From Montifringilla adamsi (Eukaryota > Chordata > Aves > Passeriformes > Passeridae), in the NCBI GenBank assembly GCA_017590115.1, contig JAGGNK010008892.1, positions 1,805,383-1,869,382 of the forward strand: a stretch of DNA of 64,000 nucleotides, written 5' to 3'. The notes beneath the pieces were generated by a model. The model did no database searches and was not told where the DNA came from. It was given only the letters and a program-made list of their open reading frames with translations. Of the stretch, positions 1 to 12,300 are shown one piece after another (within the stretch, counting starts at the first letter, position 1; every line of letters starts with the position of its first letter). The position numbers were made by a program, and so were the translations under genes.

Positions 1-1019
1 ATTTACCAATAGCTCCAGTTTAGTTTGGAGGTGCATTACAGTGTGCTGGCAAAGACACATTTAATCCTTCCACATGAAGCACAGACCAGAAAGCTTAGCT
101 GCATTCATGTGGTGACAAATCAAACCTTCTAAGAACTCCTGATTGACAGGCTACATTGGCGTGGAGCTTGTCCACAACTAGATTATCCAGCTGTGTAAGA
201 GCACCATATCTACAGTAGACCTCAGTGGTCTCATCTTCTTCAGTACCACAAAGCAAAAGAGTAGTGAAAAATTAGATGATGCTTATTATACTTTCCCTGG
301 TTTTTTTCAGTCACTTAAAGACCTTTCATGTTCTGTCCTTTCCTGTAGAAGACTGTTTTCTTTTTAACCAGTACATATGTTGCAGAGAATGTTCCCAATG
401 ACTTTTAGGTTAGGTCCCAGAATGAAGGCCACTAGACTCTGTGATTAAATTATGAAGTTAGACTGGTACCAGAAATTAGGTTTGTAAGAATGCAGTAGCA
501 TTCAGAGATTAAAAACTCTAAAAAAAGGACATATTTTCACAGTGGTGCAAATCTTAAAGCAGATCTAAACACTAATTCCATAAAGATCTGAGTTCATGCA
601 TTCTTAAAGCAGATCTAAACACTAATTCCATAAAGATCTGAGTTCATGCATTCAGTCTTCAGGAATGTTTTTTCACAGATTGTGAAGTTAAACATTAATA
701 GCCAAGTAATAATGTTTAGATATTACTAAAGTAATCCTTCCTTCAGACTATAATAGCATCAGCGGTAATAATTTATATCTTGGCCAGCATTCAAAAAAAT
801 GCCAGGAAACCCTGTAGTGCTCACAAGAATCTTATCTAGAGACACAGAACTGTACCATGTAGTGTCTAATGTGGTTTTGAAAATTTAATTATTGCATATA
901 GCACTTGAATGCAGTTTTGTTTTGCATCCTACACTTCAGTCCTGCTCTATATAATATGAATTGCTTGCATCTTCAAGGAAATGCTCAGAATTAAAACTTT
1001 GTTATTTGAACCTTCACAG
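1..1019 (+). other. GEMIN2: GEMIN2 intron (partial)
   Basis: This is sequence upstream of the first recognisable GEMIN2 exon, ending in the acceptor at 1018-1019. I recognise no earlier GEMIN2 exon in it. Its only visible structure is a 50-bp tandem duplication at 552-653. The rest looks like ordinary AT-rich intron. Confidence 0.6.
552..653. repeat. 50-bp exact tandem duplication
   Basis: Two copies with period 50 follow one another directly (552-601 and 602-651, with the match running to 653). They are identical base for base, so the duplication is recent or gene-converted. It lies in a GEMIN2 intron and affects no exon. Confidence 0.9.
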
Positions 1020-1760
1020 GGTAGATGGCTTTATGCACTGTTGGCATGCCTTGAAAAACCTTTGCTACCTGAAGCTCACTCCCTTATTCGACAGCTGGCA
1101 AGACGATGTTCAGAAGTCAGGGCACTGGAGGTAAGATTTAATATAACTGTGCACAGGGCTTGGTGAATTTAGCAGGTAAGGAGGATCATTTTTCAGAAGT
1201 CTTAATAATTAATTTTTCATGTCTTAAGTTTGCTTGAGAATGAAGGGAAGACTACAAATACACATAACATGGCTTGTAACAGCTTCTCTGTTTGACACAG
1301 GTAACAAAAGAATTGCTGTAATATTTCTCTCTTTTCCAGGAGAGCAAGAATGAAGAACAAATATCAGCTCTGAACTTGATAATCTGCTTAGTTAGTAGGT
1401 AATGCAATTTATACACCTCCACCGGTAATGTATGTCCAGCATAAACGTGTGATTATTTGTACTAACCTAAATCCTTTTAAAAGTGAAAGTCAATAAAACT
1501 ACCCTGAGCCAATGCAGCAAATATACTTAGCTGAAAGGATTTAAGATATACCTAAGAGTAAAGTATGCTTATTCCTGTCTTCAGATGAGCCCCCTGAACC
1601 ATGAAGCCATAATTATGATAGAAACACTAAAAGATGAGCTAGAAAGCAATGAGTCAAACAACTTGAAGTAAGGAATATGTTGCATTGGAGGCTTCTTACC
1701 ATATACCACTTCCTTCCTAGGTACTTTGATCAACGTGACCTGGCTGACGAGCCTTCCTAG
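1020..1760 (+). CDS. GEMIN2: GEMIN2 (SIP1), C-terminal three exons
   Basis: Gemin2 is the SMN-complex subunit that holds the Sm protein pentamer during spliceosomal snRNP assembly in the cytoplasm and Cajal bodies. Coding exons are 1020-1130, 1340-1398 and 1721-1760 (stop TAG 1758-1760), all with AG/GT borders and compatible phases (0, then 2). The first exon encodes 37 residues beginning [20 protein letters not shown], the highly conserved C-terminal helical part. The second encodes [19 protein letters not shown]. The last encodes [12 protein letters not shown] and ends at the same point as mammalian Gemin2. The N-terminal exons lie off the left edge. The gene runs tail to tail with TRAPPC6B. 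Identification is from remembered homologue sequence and is secure because the C-terminus is nearly invariant. Confidence 0.95.
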
Positions 1761-3037
1761 GCTGTTTTGAGAACATCCAGTATTTTGCATTGCCACAGTA
1801 CAAACAGCATTATCAGAGTTAACAGCAAGACACTGCACTGTTCAGACCTGAAATATTACACAATCCCTTCAGAACACCCTCACACAAATGCATTTGGGAC
1901 AGCTGTGAATAACTTCAGCTGAGTTGTCAGTGTCTCCAGTACCATCATCACCATCATTGTAAAGTGGTAACTGAAGCATCATCTCTCAGGCTCCTGTCTT
2001 TAACTACATTCTTGGTCAGAAATTTCTGCAATCTGAGTGATCTATGGACACTGCTATTAGGTGAAGTCTGAGGTTACATTACAAATTATTATTCTTTTTC
2101 TAACAGATTTATTGGGGTCTTTTTTAATAAAGCTAAAGGATTTTAAAAGACTGTTCTGAAACACTGTGGGTTTTCTTACTCCCTATTATTTAACGGCAGC
2201 CTTCCTGTAGAAATCCAGAGTTAGGGCTGCATGTGTTTTTCCAAGTTTTGGTGCCTGAATTCTAGCACTGCTTAGCAGTTCAGCTATAGAGCCAGCAAGT
2301 TACTGAAACAACTGTTTCAGTAAAATGTAAACATTACTGCTTTTTGAGTAGTACATTACAGAAGTAAACCATAGCTAGCAATTAAAAACAATTACATTGA
2401 GTTTATGCACAACAAGATAGAATAAATTTCCTTCTTTGGCCAGTATAGATGACCTTAGGCATAAATCATTCTAACACAAGGAACAGTTGCTAATTTTAGG
2501 GACGAGAGAAACTCCTGAATTATGTAAAAACAAGTTTTCTTCTATTGCCCCAAACTACAATCCTACAAAGGATTAATGATGTATAAGCTGTTAGCTCACA
2601 TGTTAGCAGGCTCCATCAAAGAAATACAAAAGCAACCACTGCCTCCCAGTTCAGAGTGAGTGCGGAAAGGTAGCAGTTGGGCATTCAAGTTGGGCAACAC
2701 AACAGGCATTTGTTTCTTATTCAAATTTAGTCTTGGTCAGGATTTTTCTCTGTTCTCAAACTGTCTCTGGTCTTCCAGGCTCTTCTGGTAATTGAAATGT
2801 TTTGCTGAATATATAGAGTACACGGTTTTTACCATGTATAAATTATTACTTTAGTATAGAATAAATTTCATACCAAGACACAAGCATAGTGTTAAGTTAT
2901 TTCAATGAGCATTTATTATATATTTTGCAATTGTGTTGCACACTGCTATAATTTACATGTTATATACAAGACTGAGCCAAGATACTGAATCCACATATAA
3001 AGCCTTTTTAAAGTAGATACCCAGATTTGAATGTGCT
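1761..3037. other. Convergent 3' UTRs of GEMIN2 (+) and TRAPPC6B (-)
   Basis: About 1.3 kb separates the two stop codons. An AATAAA on the plus strand at 2126-2131 suits GEMIN2. TTTATT at about 2911-2916 gives AATAAA on the minus strand and lies some 120 bases beyond the TRAPPC6B stop. No further gene is visible. Confidence 0.6.
2126..2131 (+). promoter_or_regulatory. GEMIN2: Candidate GEMIN2 polyadenylation signal AATAAA
   Basis: A canonical AATAAA lies 366 bases past the GEMIN2 stop. Usage is inferred from position only; another AATAAA follows near 2421. Confidence 0.5.
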
Positions 3038-6000
3038 CTACATCTTCTGTATCATCACCTGGAATTTACCTGCAGGAAAAGCAGAGTAAGATCACATTAT
3101 TACCATTAGAATTATTTCTCCAAGTAATTATTTTCTTGTAAATTTTTTTAAGAAATAGTAAGGAGCATTTCAATCTTACAGTTTAATTGTAAGCAGTTCA
3201 GCCATTATTTAAATTTAGCATTTAAATTTTAATTCCACACTGAACAGCTTTTGTCTTTTCTTTTAAGTTGACCATGTCCCACATCACAGAAGTTTTGTCA
3301 GCTATACCTAATATTAGTGCTAAGTCTGCGGAAACTTTTAATTGAGCAGCTTATGTAGTTACAATGGTCTTCACTTACTAACATCCTTAATGGCTCCTAT
3401 AGAGAAAGAGCTTCATTTGTGCAAATAACCTTCTGGACACACATCCTTACACATCTGATGCTTCTAAATGTAAATACAACTTTTTGGTTTTGCTTTCCAC
3501 TCAACATCATGGAGGCTTATCCTCTGTCAGTATTTTCTAAATACTGAAGGATATAGTAGCAAGCCATATCCTGAAGTTCACATGGACTCCTATGGCCCAG
3601 CAGCTTCAAGCAAATCCCACCTTGAAAAATGCTTATAACAGCAACACAGTCAGTCAGAAAAGTGAGCTAATAATTGAATACTCCAAGTACTACTTACATG
3701 CAGGCATTGATGAAACTTCAGCTGTTACAATACTCTTTATTCCCAGATTTGATAGGCCTCCTCTGATTAGTCCACAGGTGAATGCTAAATACTAAATAAA
3801 AAGTTGCATTTCAAATGAGTGTGTACAGTGAACCCTGTTGATAAAGATTGTAAATAAGTGCTCAAGAACACATCTTAATACTTGGACACCAGAAAACCAT
3901 GGAGGTTTTGAGAAACTTTGTCAGGTCTCTAATAGATGAAAGCTCCAATACGTGGTAGAGTGGAGCTCACTACACAGACTGTTCTCATTAGAGGAGGCAT
4001 TTTGAGTCACCTTCTCTTTCCATTAAACCTGTAGGAACTTAATATCCCTAAAAGAATTATTCGCAAGACTTGGCTGAAATTAGCAACTGGTATTGAAATC
4101 AACAAAGGAGAAACAGTCCAAGACAGCATTCTTGTGCAGGCCATACCTTAGAATACAAACACCTGCAGATATTTAAAATGTGTGTTGCAAAATAGAATAA
4201 ACATTTCATCAAACACACACACACAAAAAAAAAATCCCATGGACAGCAGCCAATTGGGAGGACTAAGATCAAGAATTAAGGAACCATAAAATAGAAGTGA
4301 ATGCCCCATTTTTTAATCCACCTGAACCAAAGTGCTCTATGATAGCTTCTGCAGAGGCACTGATTTTACCTGACCTATTACCGTAACTCAGCATCTGCAC
4401 TCAAAAGTATTTTTAATTGGTGGAAGATCCTTCTGAACGTTCACATCATCTCAGAAGCTTGTTTCATGTAACAAATAGCATCTTCCAAATGTGTTCTGGG
4501 AATTTTAAAGAAAGTTTCTGAAAACACATGCTTCCCAAAGAGAAATAATCTGTGTGACAGTGGCAGGTAGTGGCAGAAGAGCACTTGCACCATGATGTAA
4601 CTCAAATGTCACAGCAGCAAGTTTCACAATAACCAAGACCATTTTTTGAAGTATAAATCAAATCCACTGTTCTAAAACAGGGTGCCTTTCTAAAAAGCAC
4701 ACAGGTTCTGAAGGCATATCTTTAGGTGCCGTTTAGAAGAGTTTGTATCTATTTAATTAAAAAATGTAAAGTTATTAATAGATCAAGGTAATTAAAATGA
4801 AACTGGTAGACCCTCCCCCACACAGAATCAAAGGGTACCTTTGGTGCATGTTCTAAATACTGCTTTCCTGCAGACATTTGTGTCAAGAGACGGAATTTAT
4901 TGTCTTGAAGAACGTAAATACCCTGTTTAAAAAGAAAAAGTTGAGAGCTTCAGTTAAATGTGCAGTAATATAAAACCCACATTTTCTGTGAATGGATTTG
5001 ATTTGTAGATAAAATATATATGATCTCAGGCTGAAAATAAAATTTTAGATTAAGGCATATGTGATTTAAGTTTAAATTGTGTTATTTACTTACAAGGAAT
5101 ATCAAAAGGAAATATTCTTAATTGTGAGTAATTAAACAAACAAAAATTGTGAGTAATTAAACAAAAAAAAAAAAACCCTAGATAATAATATGATCAGTTA
5201 ACCCCAAAAACTGTTTATGTACATTTCTTCTTGGAAGAGTCCTTCCAGTGATTAGAAAAAATAGTTCCATACTAGAAAGTCTTTGGTAATATATCAAATG
5301 CTTACTGATTTTTACATTCAAATCTCTATCTTCATTGGGTTTTGCACATCTCTATTCTTATTCTCAAAGTCAGTGCGAATTATTTTTCTTAATAGCACTA
5401 CAGGCAACAACACCCAGCAGACAATCAAAGTAAAAGTCTGGTGTTTTGTACAATACAATTTAGTGCAACAGTATGCATGTTAATAAATTAAGTATAAACA
5501 CAGTATAGCTTTAGCTACACCTGCCATGGTAATTTCCTTGCTACTGACTGTGCTACTTCAGAATTTCATAATACTTGAGCTTAAATTAAGGCTGCATATA
5601 CAATTAAGACCTTAAGCTCAATACTGCAGCTTTTTGCAATTAAAACCCCAGATTTCTAAAGTAATAATTACCTCTTATTACTTGATAAGTCACTGAAAAA
5701 TAAAACCTATTTTATTTGGCACAATCCTTGTACAAATTCTTTTCTTCCTGATTTTACACAAGAGGGAAATGGCCATAAGAAAATCAAGTGATTCAATTAG
5801 GAAAAAAGATTTGTTTTTACTCTAGTAAAATGGCTCCTTAAGTTATTTTGATTTGGCTGTTGATATAGGAAAGCACATGCATACAGCGCAATGTCACCAA
5901 CATGCAAATCTGAGAAGTTTCTCTGCTGTTTCTTATATAAATATTTTCAATAGATTACAACTGTCTCAACTGCTGAAAATTCTTAACATTCTTCACAGTA

Positions 6001-7854
6001 AAAAAATTTCTTCACTGCAGCAATTCTATTTAAACAGATGTTAAGACAGTAATGTCACTTTTTCACTATTTTTTACTAACATTTATTAATTAATTTATTT
6101 ATTTTTTAAGAGACAGATTAAAAAGTTCTTGTTTAAATGTTAATCAACTGTAATCATTACTGTCCTTTCTGTAATGCTGCAACAGTGCATATGAAATTGA
6201 AAGCATTTAGTCTTTTCAAACAGGGTGGCAATAAAGACATCATAGGCAATTATTAAATTATATTCTAAAGCTACATGTAATATGAATATTGAAAAACACA
6301 CTTTCTACACAAAACAAATATGGAACATTTTGGGTTTCTTACCTGGTAATTAATTCTAGACCAAGAAAAACAAAAAATGCACTAGCAACTCAAAACTCTC
6401 ACCACCTTTGTAAATTAAATCTTAATCTACAGCATTAGTACCTGGTGATTAGTCCTTAGGTTATCTATTTGTTTTTTGAATACCGTTGTCCAAAAATCTT
6501 TGCAAATGAACTTCATAATATCTAATTCATCCTTGAACCTGGCAGTGTCTTTTGTAAACCTAAGAGAAAAGTGAGAAATATATCAATAATGATGGTACAC
6601 ATAATCTGACCAGTTAAACAGAGAAATAATTTTTTAATGGTACTATACAACATCATTTTTGATGTTATTATAGAAATTAGTTTTCCAGCCTCATACAGTA
6701 GATCATACAGTATCATTCTAGCCTCACTGTCCATTCATCAAGTATTTTAAGAGCAACACAGTGTTATCTTAGTATCTGCAATATGATAGCAGAATAAACT
6801 GTTTTCATTCCATGATTATCAAACATAGTTGACATACAGAAAGGTGGAAAGTGCTCCATCAGTTTTATCTTCAAAAAAGTATCTAAATAGAAGATAAACA
6901 AAATGCTCACACTTATACTACTTCTTGGAAGGAGTCCTTCAATTATGCAAAAGAGCTCTAACATAGGAACGAGCATATAAAACTTGTTCCCGTTTTTAAT
7001 GAGAGACTCTTTCTCTTGCTTACTTCAGATTTCTCTCCCTTTATCCTCATTGAGGGTCTTTATCTGGCACTACGGGACCACTTTATTCAACAAAAGCATG
7101 ACTTCAGAAACTCAGGAGTCTCCACACGATCTCGGAACGAGGGCTCCGACTTGCATCGCCGGTCCCCAAAGGGCCCGAGCTGCTCAGTCGCGGAGTCGCA
7201 AGGGCTGAGAGCACTTTACAAAAATGAAATAGAGTAAGAGCCAATCATGAAATTATGCTCAAGAAGTAAATCAGAGAAAGAATGAAGTCACAAAACGTAC
7301 CAGAAGCAGGAAACATGCAAAAGTCCACACAAAGTAGTATTAAAGACAATGGTAAGCATTAAAAGTAACCACGTACCCTGACTCGGTTTTCATGACGGCA
7401 AGCACTAGGAAAACAACACACTCCAAAACTGTCCCGTGATACACAAACACAGGTCCCCACAAAAATGAGATACGAAAAGAGGAGATGCCAGAACAACTGA
7501 TGGTAATAGGAACGCACTCTCCGTCCGGCCAAACCACCATACTTTGCCCGGCCAGGCGTGCTTTACCGGCGCGGTGAAAGCGCCGAGAACGAGCAGCGGC
7601 TGCCAGGGCCCGGCGGGACTCACCTCTCGATGAGCCCCTGCCCGACGCGGAAGCCCATGCTCTCCAGCTTGGTGGTGCAGCGCCCGTTCTCCTGCAAGAC
7701 ACAAGGCGCCGCGGCCGCAGCGTCAGCCCCGGCCGCTGCAGGACGGCCCCGGGGCGGCCCCGGCCCCACTCACCCCTTCGCCCTGCTCGGCGGCGCGGTA
7801 CAGCCCCGCCACCATCTCGCTGTGCAGCAGCAGGAACAGCGCCTCGTCCGCCAT
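3038..7854 (-). CDS. TRAPPC6B: TRAPPC6B, complete (six coding exons, 158 aa)
   Basis: TRAPPC6B is a Bet3-family subunit of the TRAPP tethering complexes acting in ER-to-Golgi and intra-Golgi traffic. Minus-strand exons in transcript order are 7854-7774, 7691-7624, 6559-6442, 4922-4839, 3791-3698 and 3069-3038 (stop TAG). They sum to 477 nt, 158 codons plus stop, the usual TRAPPC6B length. All borders are GT-AG and every phase fits. The protein starts [20 protein letters not shown]. Exon 3 carries [20 protein letters not shown] and the [19 protein letters not shown] core. Exon 4 carries [20 protein letters not shown]. Exon 5 carries the family-typical [20 protein letters not shown]. It ends MIQKM where mammals have MIQKL. 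The gene shares its promoter region with PNN. Confidence 0.96.
3792..4838 (-). other. TRAPPC6B: TRAPPC6B intron 4
   Basis: About 1 kb between exons 4 and 5. It holds a short CA run followed by an A run near 4213-4235. Nothing else is recognised. Confidence 0.7.
4923..6441 (-). other. TRAPPC6B: TRAPPC6B intron 3
   Basis: About 1.5 kb of AT-rich intron. It contains a short direct duplication (period 25, 5121-5166) and no exon-like open frame with splice sites. Confidence 0.7.
5121..5166. repeat. 25-bp direct duplication
   Basis: ATTGTGAGTAATTAAACAAA occurs at 5121 and again at 5146, giving a period of 25. The second copy runs into a poly-A tract. Confidence 0.75.
6560..7623 (-). other. TRAPPC6B: TRAPPC6B intron 2 with GC-rich patch
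   Basis: Intron between exons 2 and 3. Most is AT-rich, but about 7088-7215 is abruptly GC- and CpG-rich, with two overlapping plus-strand open frames. No homology is recognised. Confidence 0.55.
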
Positions 7855-9340
7855 CGCCGGGGCCGCCGCCCCTTCCGGGCGGGCCCGGACACCCGCGGGA
7901 GCTCCCGGCCGAGGCGGGGCGGCCCTGCAGTGTCGGCCGGGCCGGTTCTCCTCGCCGGGGAAGCTCTGGGAAAGGGGCTCTCGCGTTAAGGCTCCGCAGA
8001 GTCCGCGGACTCGGGCACCGCCGGCAGCGCAGGGTCCTGAGCGAGAGCCGGAGCCGGGGATCAAACGCGCGGCTCCTGCGGAGCTGCTCCGCCCACCCTA
8101 ACGCTGGAGCCAGGCGGCGCGCGTGTGTCACTGCCTTCAAGAGAGCGCCCGCGCCTTCCCCTGCCCGCCGCGGGGAGACACAGAGCGACGTCGGCTGCAG
8201 CCGGCGAAGAGCGTGGTTTAAAGCCTCGCCGCCGCCCCGGGCGCCATGACTGAGGCGCAGTGCGGAGCTTCCCCGCCACGCCGCTCCGGGCGGGATGTGA
8301 GGGCAGGAGCGGCCCCGGCCCGCGCCGCCCGTCAGGCCGCCACCGCAGCCAGCGCCAAGTAACGGCCCCGTCTATTGGCTCGCCGGCCACAGGCCCCTCT
8401 GGTAGCTCAGCGGTGATTGGCCCCAGTCCCGCGCCTGCCGGCTCCTCGGCCCCATTGAGAGTGGGAAAGCAGGATGTGTCCCGGGCGGGTGGGAACAAGC
8501 GGCCTCGAAGTGGTTTTCTGATTGGGCTGTACGGAAATGACGTGTGAGTTCTCATTAGCTCTGTGTCATGTCACTCGGGCGGCCCCCTTCATTGATTCGT
8601 CAAGCTAGCAGCAGAGCATTCCGCTAATTGGGCGGTCGGGATGCCAGTCTACCCTGGGCTCTGTGATTGGTGACTGCTTTTGGCGAGCCGCCCTGGCGGG
8701 CGTGCCCCTTCCTCTCGTGCCCGGTGATTGGCGGTCAGAGGGGGCCAGCGGAGTGCGATTGGCTGCGCCGTCGGGGCCCGCGGCCACCGGGGTGGGCGGG
8801 GCCTGTTCCCCCCGTTTCCCAGCGCTGCCTCGCGCGGGGCCCGGCCAGGCCGCGCGGCGGGCGGGATGGCGGTGGCGGTGCGTGCGCTGCAGGAGCAGCT
8901 GGAGAAAGCCAAGGAAAGCCTCAAGCACGTGGACGAAAATATCCGCAAGCTCACGGGCCGGGACCCCAACGATGTGAGGTGAGGCGGGGAGCGCCCGGCG
9001 CGCCGCCGTCCCGCGAAGGAAGGGCCGGGCCGCGCGTCGGGCCTGCAGGGCGGGCGGCGCGGAGCTGGCCGCGGGTCCCCGCGTCCCTGTGCGGGCCGTG
9101 CCCGCTCCGCCGGTGCGCCGATGGGGGAGCTCTGCCCCGCGGGGGTGGGGCACGGCCGCGGAGCACAGGACGGAACGGCCGCAGGCCCCTTGGGCCGGGC
9201 GGGCAGCAGCGCCCCGGGGCCGGGCAGGCACCACTAACAGCGCTTACCGTCTCTTTCAGGCCCCCTCAAAACAGGCTGTTAGCCCTCGCAGGCCCCGGTG
9301 GAGGTAGAGGGCGTGGGAGCTTATTGCTAAGGTAAGGAGG
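7550..9340. promoter_or_regulatory. Bidirectional CpG-island promoter, TRAPPC6B / PNN
   Basis: A dense GC/CpG block covers TRAPPC6B exons 1-2, the intergenic gap of about 1 kb and PNN exons 1-2. The start codons face away from each other (7854 on minus, 8866 on plus). Seven ATTGG boxes and a TGACGT (CRE-type) at 8538-8543 lie between them; no TATA box is evident. This is the usual form of a divergent housekeeping promoter. Long open frames on both strands here are a by-product of base composition. Confidence 0.85.
8374..8762. promoter_or_regulatory. Cluster of seven ATTGG (inverted CCAAT, NF-Y type) boxes
   Basis: ATTGG occurs at 8374, 8416, 8521, 8627, 8666, 8727 and 8758, all in the same orientation. 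Most sit in a TGATTGG or AATTGGG context favoured by NF-Y. They lie 100-490 bases upstream of the PNN start codon. Assignment to NF-Y is inferred from motif and setting. Confidence 0.7.
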
Positions 9341-12300
9341 CGCAGGGCGGACAGTGGAGTTTCATCCATCCTTTCCCTGGCACTGGTTCGTGCCATTGCC
9401 CTGAGTGTCGTGCGCTCCTCGTTCGCCTCGGCTGCTCGCTGCGGTACTGTTTGAATGAGCGCCAGAGCTGCCCTACGGGGCTTTGGGGGTTAAGTTTAAA
9501 GCGCTTTTTCGTTTTGAGTTGCAGCAAGTCTAAATGGGTGGTTTTCCCCGACCTTGTCAGCTGTTAGGCTGAAAAATAAGGGGAAACGTCAAAAAAGGCA
9601 GGTATTGTGTGGTGGCTGGGACCTTGACTTTGAAATCGTTCAAAATCAGTCTCTTGCTTATTAAAAAACTGGTAGGTGCTCTAGGAGGGATTTAGAAATA
9701 TATGTGGATAAAATCACGAAAATTACTGCAGATAAGATTATTTGAACACAATGGGATGCTTGTTTCAGTGTAGCTACTCAGTTAAATAAGTGCAGAAATT
9801 CAAGGTGAAATTAGATGGTTCACAAGCAATGTATTTGAACATTTCACTGCAGTACTAACAGTAAGTGGTGATAGAGCTGAGTAAAATTTATGTTTAATCG
9901 TGACTAAAAAGCAAAATTATAGTTCAGTCCCTGAAGTGGTCCAGGGATTAACCTAACTTTGCTCTAAGACCACGAGAGTTTTCTTTTTAGGCGTGGATTC
10001 TCGGATAGTGGAGGAGGACCCCCAGCCAAACAGAGGGACCTTGAAGGTGCATCCAGTAGGTGAGTGCAAACACTTGTGGTAATCACACATCCTCTGAGCA
10101 GAGGGAGACAAAGCTCTCCCAGGATTTTCCTGGGAAGCTGTGAGAAAGCTCAGAGAAAGAATTAAAGCAATTATTATCTCAAGTCTCTGCACCTGGCAGG
10201 CAATCTGTGTTTGTCAAAGATGGAGTTGTCCCTTCTTGACCAGTAGGTGAGAGAAGATTCCTAAGGGTCAGTCAGGTCTTAGGTCCACCATTGTTTCTAT
10301 AAGAACTGTGGATTTCTAATAATAAAGTGTCTTTTCATGCCTTCTGATGATGGGGTCTCTGTGTCACCTTTGTCTGTCCCTGATACCCCCTCAGTGATAA
10401 AAACTAATGCAGCCAACTTGCTTTTCCGAATGAGAATTTGTAACAGTAAACCAAAAACTGGTAATAACTGGGGACTTTCACTGTCTTCTTTGGAGATTAC
10501 TTACTGAAGACTTGTTGGGAATAATTTGGGTGATAGCAAATGACTCAGTGAAATCTTTTTCATATCTTAGAGCAACATTAAGATGGTAGCAATAATATAA
10601 AGATATAGCAATGCAAAGATATTTGAATTTTTTTTGTTTTATTTGGCATACAGTCTGCTATATTACATTCTTCTTAGTTGTGACATTTGTTTGCACTGAA
10701 CACGAATTATGACTGAGATCTGTTCAGTAAATTGAATACAGGCAATGTGACAATGGACTTGGGTTTTGAGCTTTCACATCTGGTTGCAAATCCATCAGAT
10801 GTGACTGATAATGGTGAGCTTAAGTGCTGTGGGCACTTAATGTGCAGTGGTAGTTCTTGACCAAAACAAAGCTTACTTCGGAATTTTTGAGTTAGCAGAA
10901 AATGAAGCTGGGAAACAGGACAGTGCTGTGCCACAAAGCTGAAAAAAACTTCAACCTTAATTATTTATTTTAGGATTTATTTTATTTAAATTGTTTATTT
11001 TAAGTTGTTCTTTGTTAAAGCCTTAGTTCATCCATGTCTCAAGTGGTACGCCCTCTACCTCTCTCCCATAGGTATTTGGTAGGTAATTTGAACAGCATTT
11101 CCTGTTTAAGAAATTATACCAACCTTTCCATGTCAGTGCATTTAAATCTGTCTAGTGACAGATTATACCAGTAGCCATTTTAGAGGTTTCTGGAAAAGCG
11201 CAAACATTTAAAAGAATAAATTCCAAATGTATTTTTAAAAGTCAAGTATGGTATTTGTGGATTCTTCTGTTTTTATTAGTCTGCAATTTGTATTAAAATT
11301 TAAACTCATTGATTTTCACCAACAGTAGATTCTGTCTGTAAAATATTACTTACTGGTTGTTGGAACAGTGGGGAGATTTTCACCAAAGTGTTGGTTCTTC
11401 TGACTAGACATGCTTGTATTTTCTCCTGCTGGAAGAGATTCTCTCCTAAATACATGTTCTCTAATGACAGCTGGCTTTCTTCCTCAGGCTGGGTGGAGAA
11501 CGTCGGACAAGAAGAGAATCACGCCAAGAAAGCGACGCAGAGGATGACGATATTAAAAAGGTAGCGTATAGCAAATGGAGCTGTGCAAGAAGAAACCTAC
11601 CTGCAGCACGATGAACAAAGTAGTTTGTTTTTCTTTCTTGTAGCCAGCGTTGCCATCTTCTGTCGTTGCTACCTCCAAAGAGCGAACACGTCGAGACCTT
11701 ATACAAGATCAGAATATGGATGAGAAAGGAAAACAAAGGTATGCAGAAATCTCTTTTACACTACCTGATACTTTTAAGTTCTACCATAGAAAGTAGCTTG
11801 AGATTTAAAAGATATTGCACACAAGCTGTTGTGTATCAAAGATTATGTAGAACAGCTACCATTATGACACAAAATTTAATTTAAAAAGTATTCTCTGAAA
11901 ATACTTCACAAGCAGCAACATGTGCATTGTTCACATAACTGACATGGATTCTACTTTTCGGGCCACCTACAGGAACAGGTTTGCTAGTGCTGTTTTAATG
12001 TCGTTCGAGTAAGACAGAAATATCTGTAGCTTCATTGGTTGCTTAATGTCTTGGATTGTTACAGCTGTCTTGGCTCATCATTTATTTTGTTGGTTAAAGT
12101 AGGGTTTTGGATATGGTTCCTCACTCCGTCTGCCTCTTTTTTTAAATGAAATAGTTCCATCATGTTTCTTTTCTCGTACTACTTTGATTTCTTGTTGTGT
12201 GTACACTCTTGCCTTCATTTCACCTGCTGCTTTTTAGATTCCTCCTATGTATATCTCCTTTTTCCTATATTTTCTTTTTCTCAGGGCTATTAAAATTCTA

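Noticed and set aside
7340..8140. 266-codon minus-strand open frame over the TRAPPC6B promoter
   Set aside because: It overlaps the real TRAPPC6B exons 1-2 in another frame, is Arg/Pro/Ala-rich and lies in a CpG island; it is a composition artefact.
8605..9335. Long open frames on both strands across PNN exons 1-2
   Set aside because: GC-rich low-stop sequence around the real PNN start at 8866; no domain or splice support.
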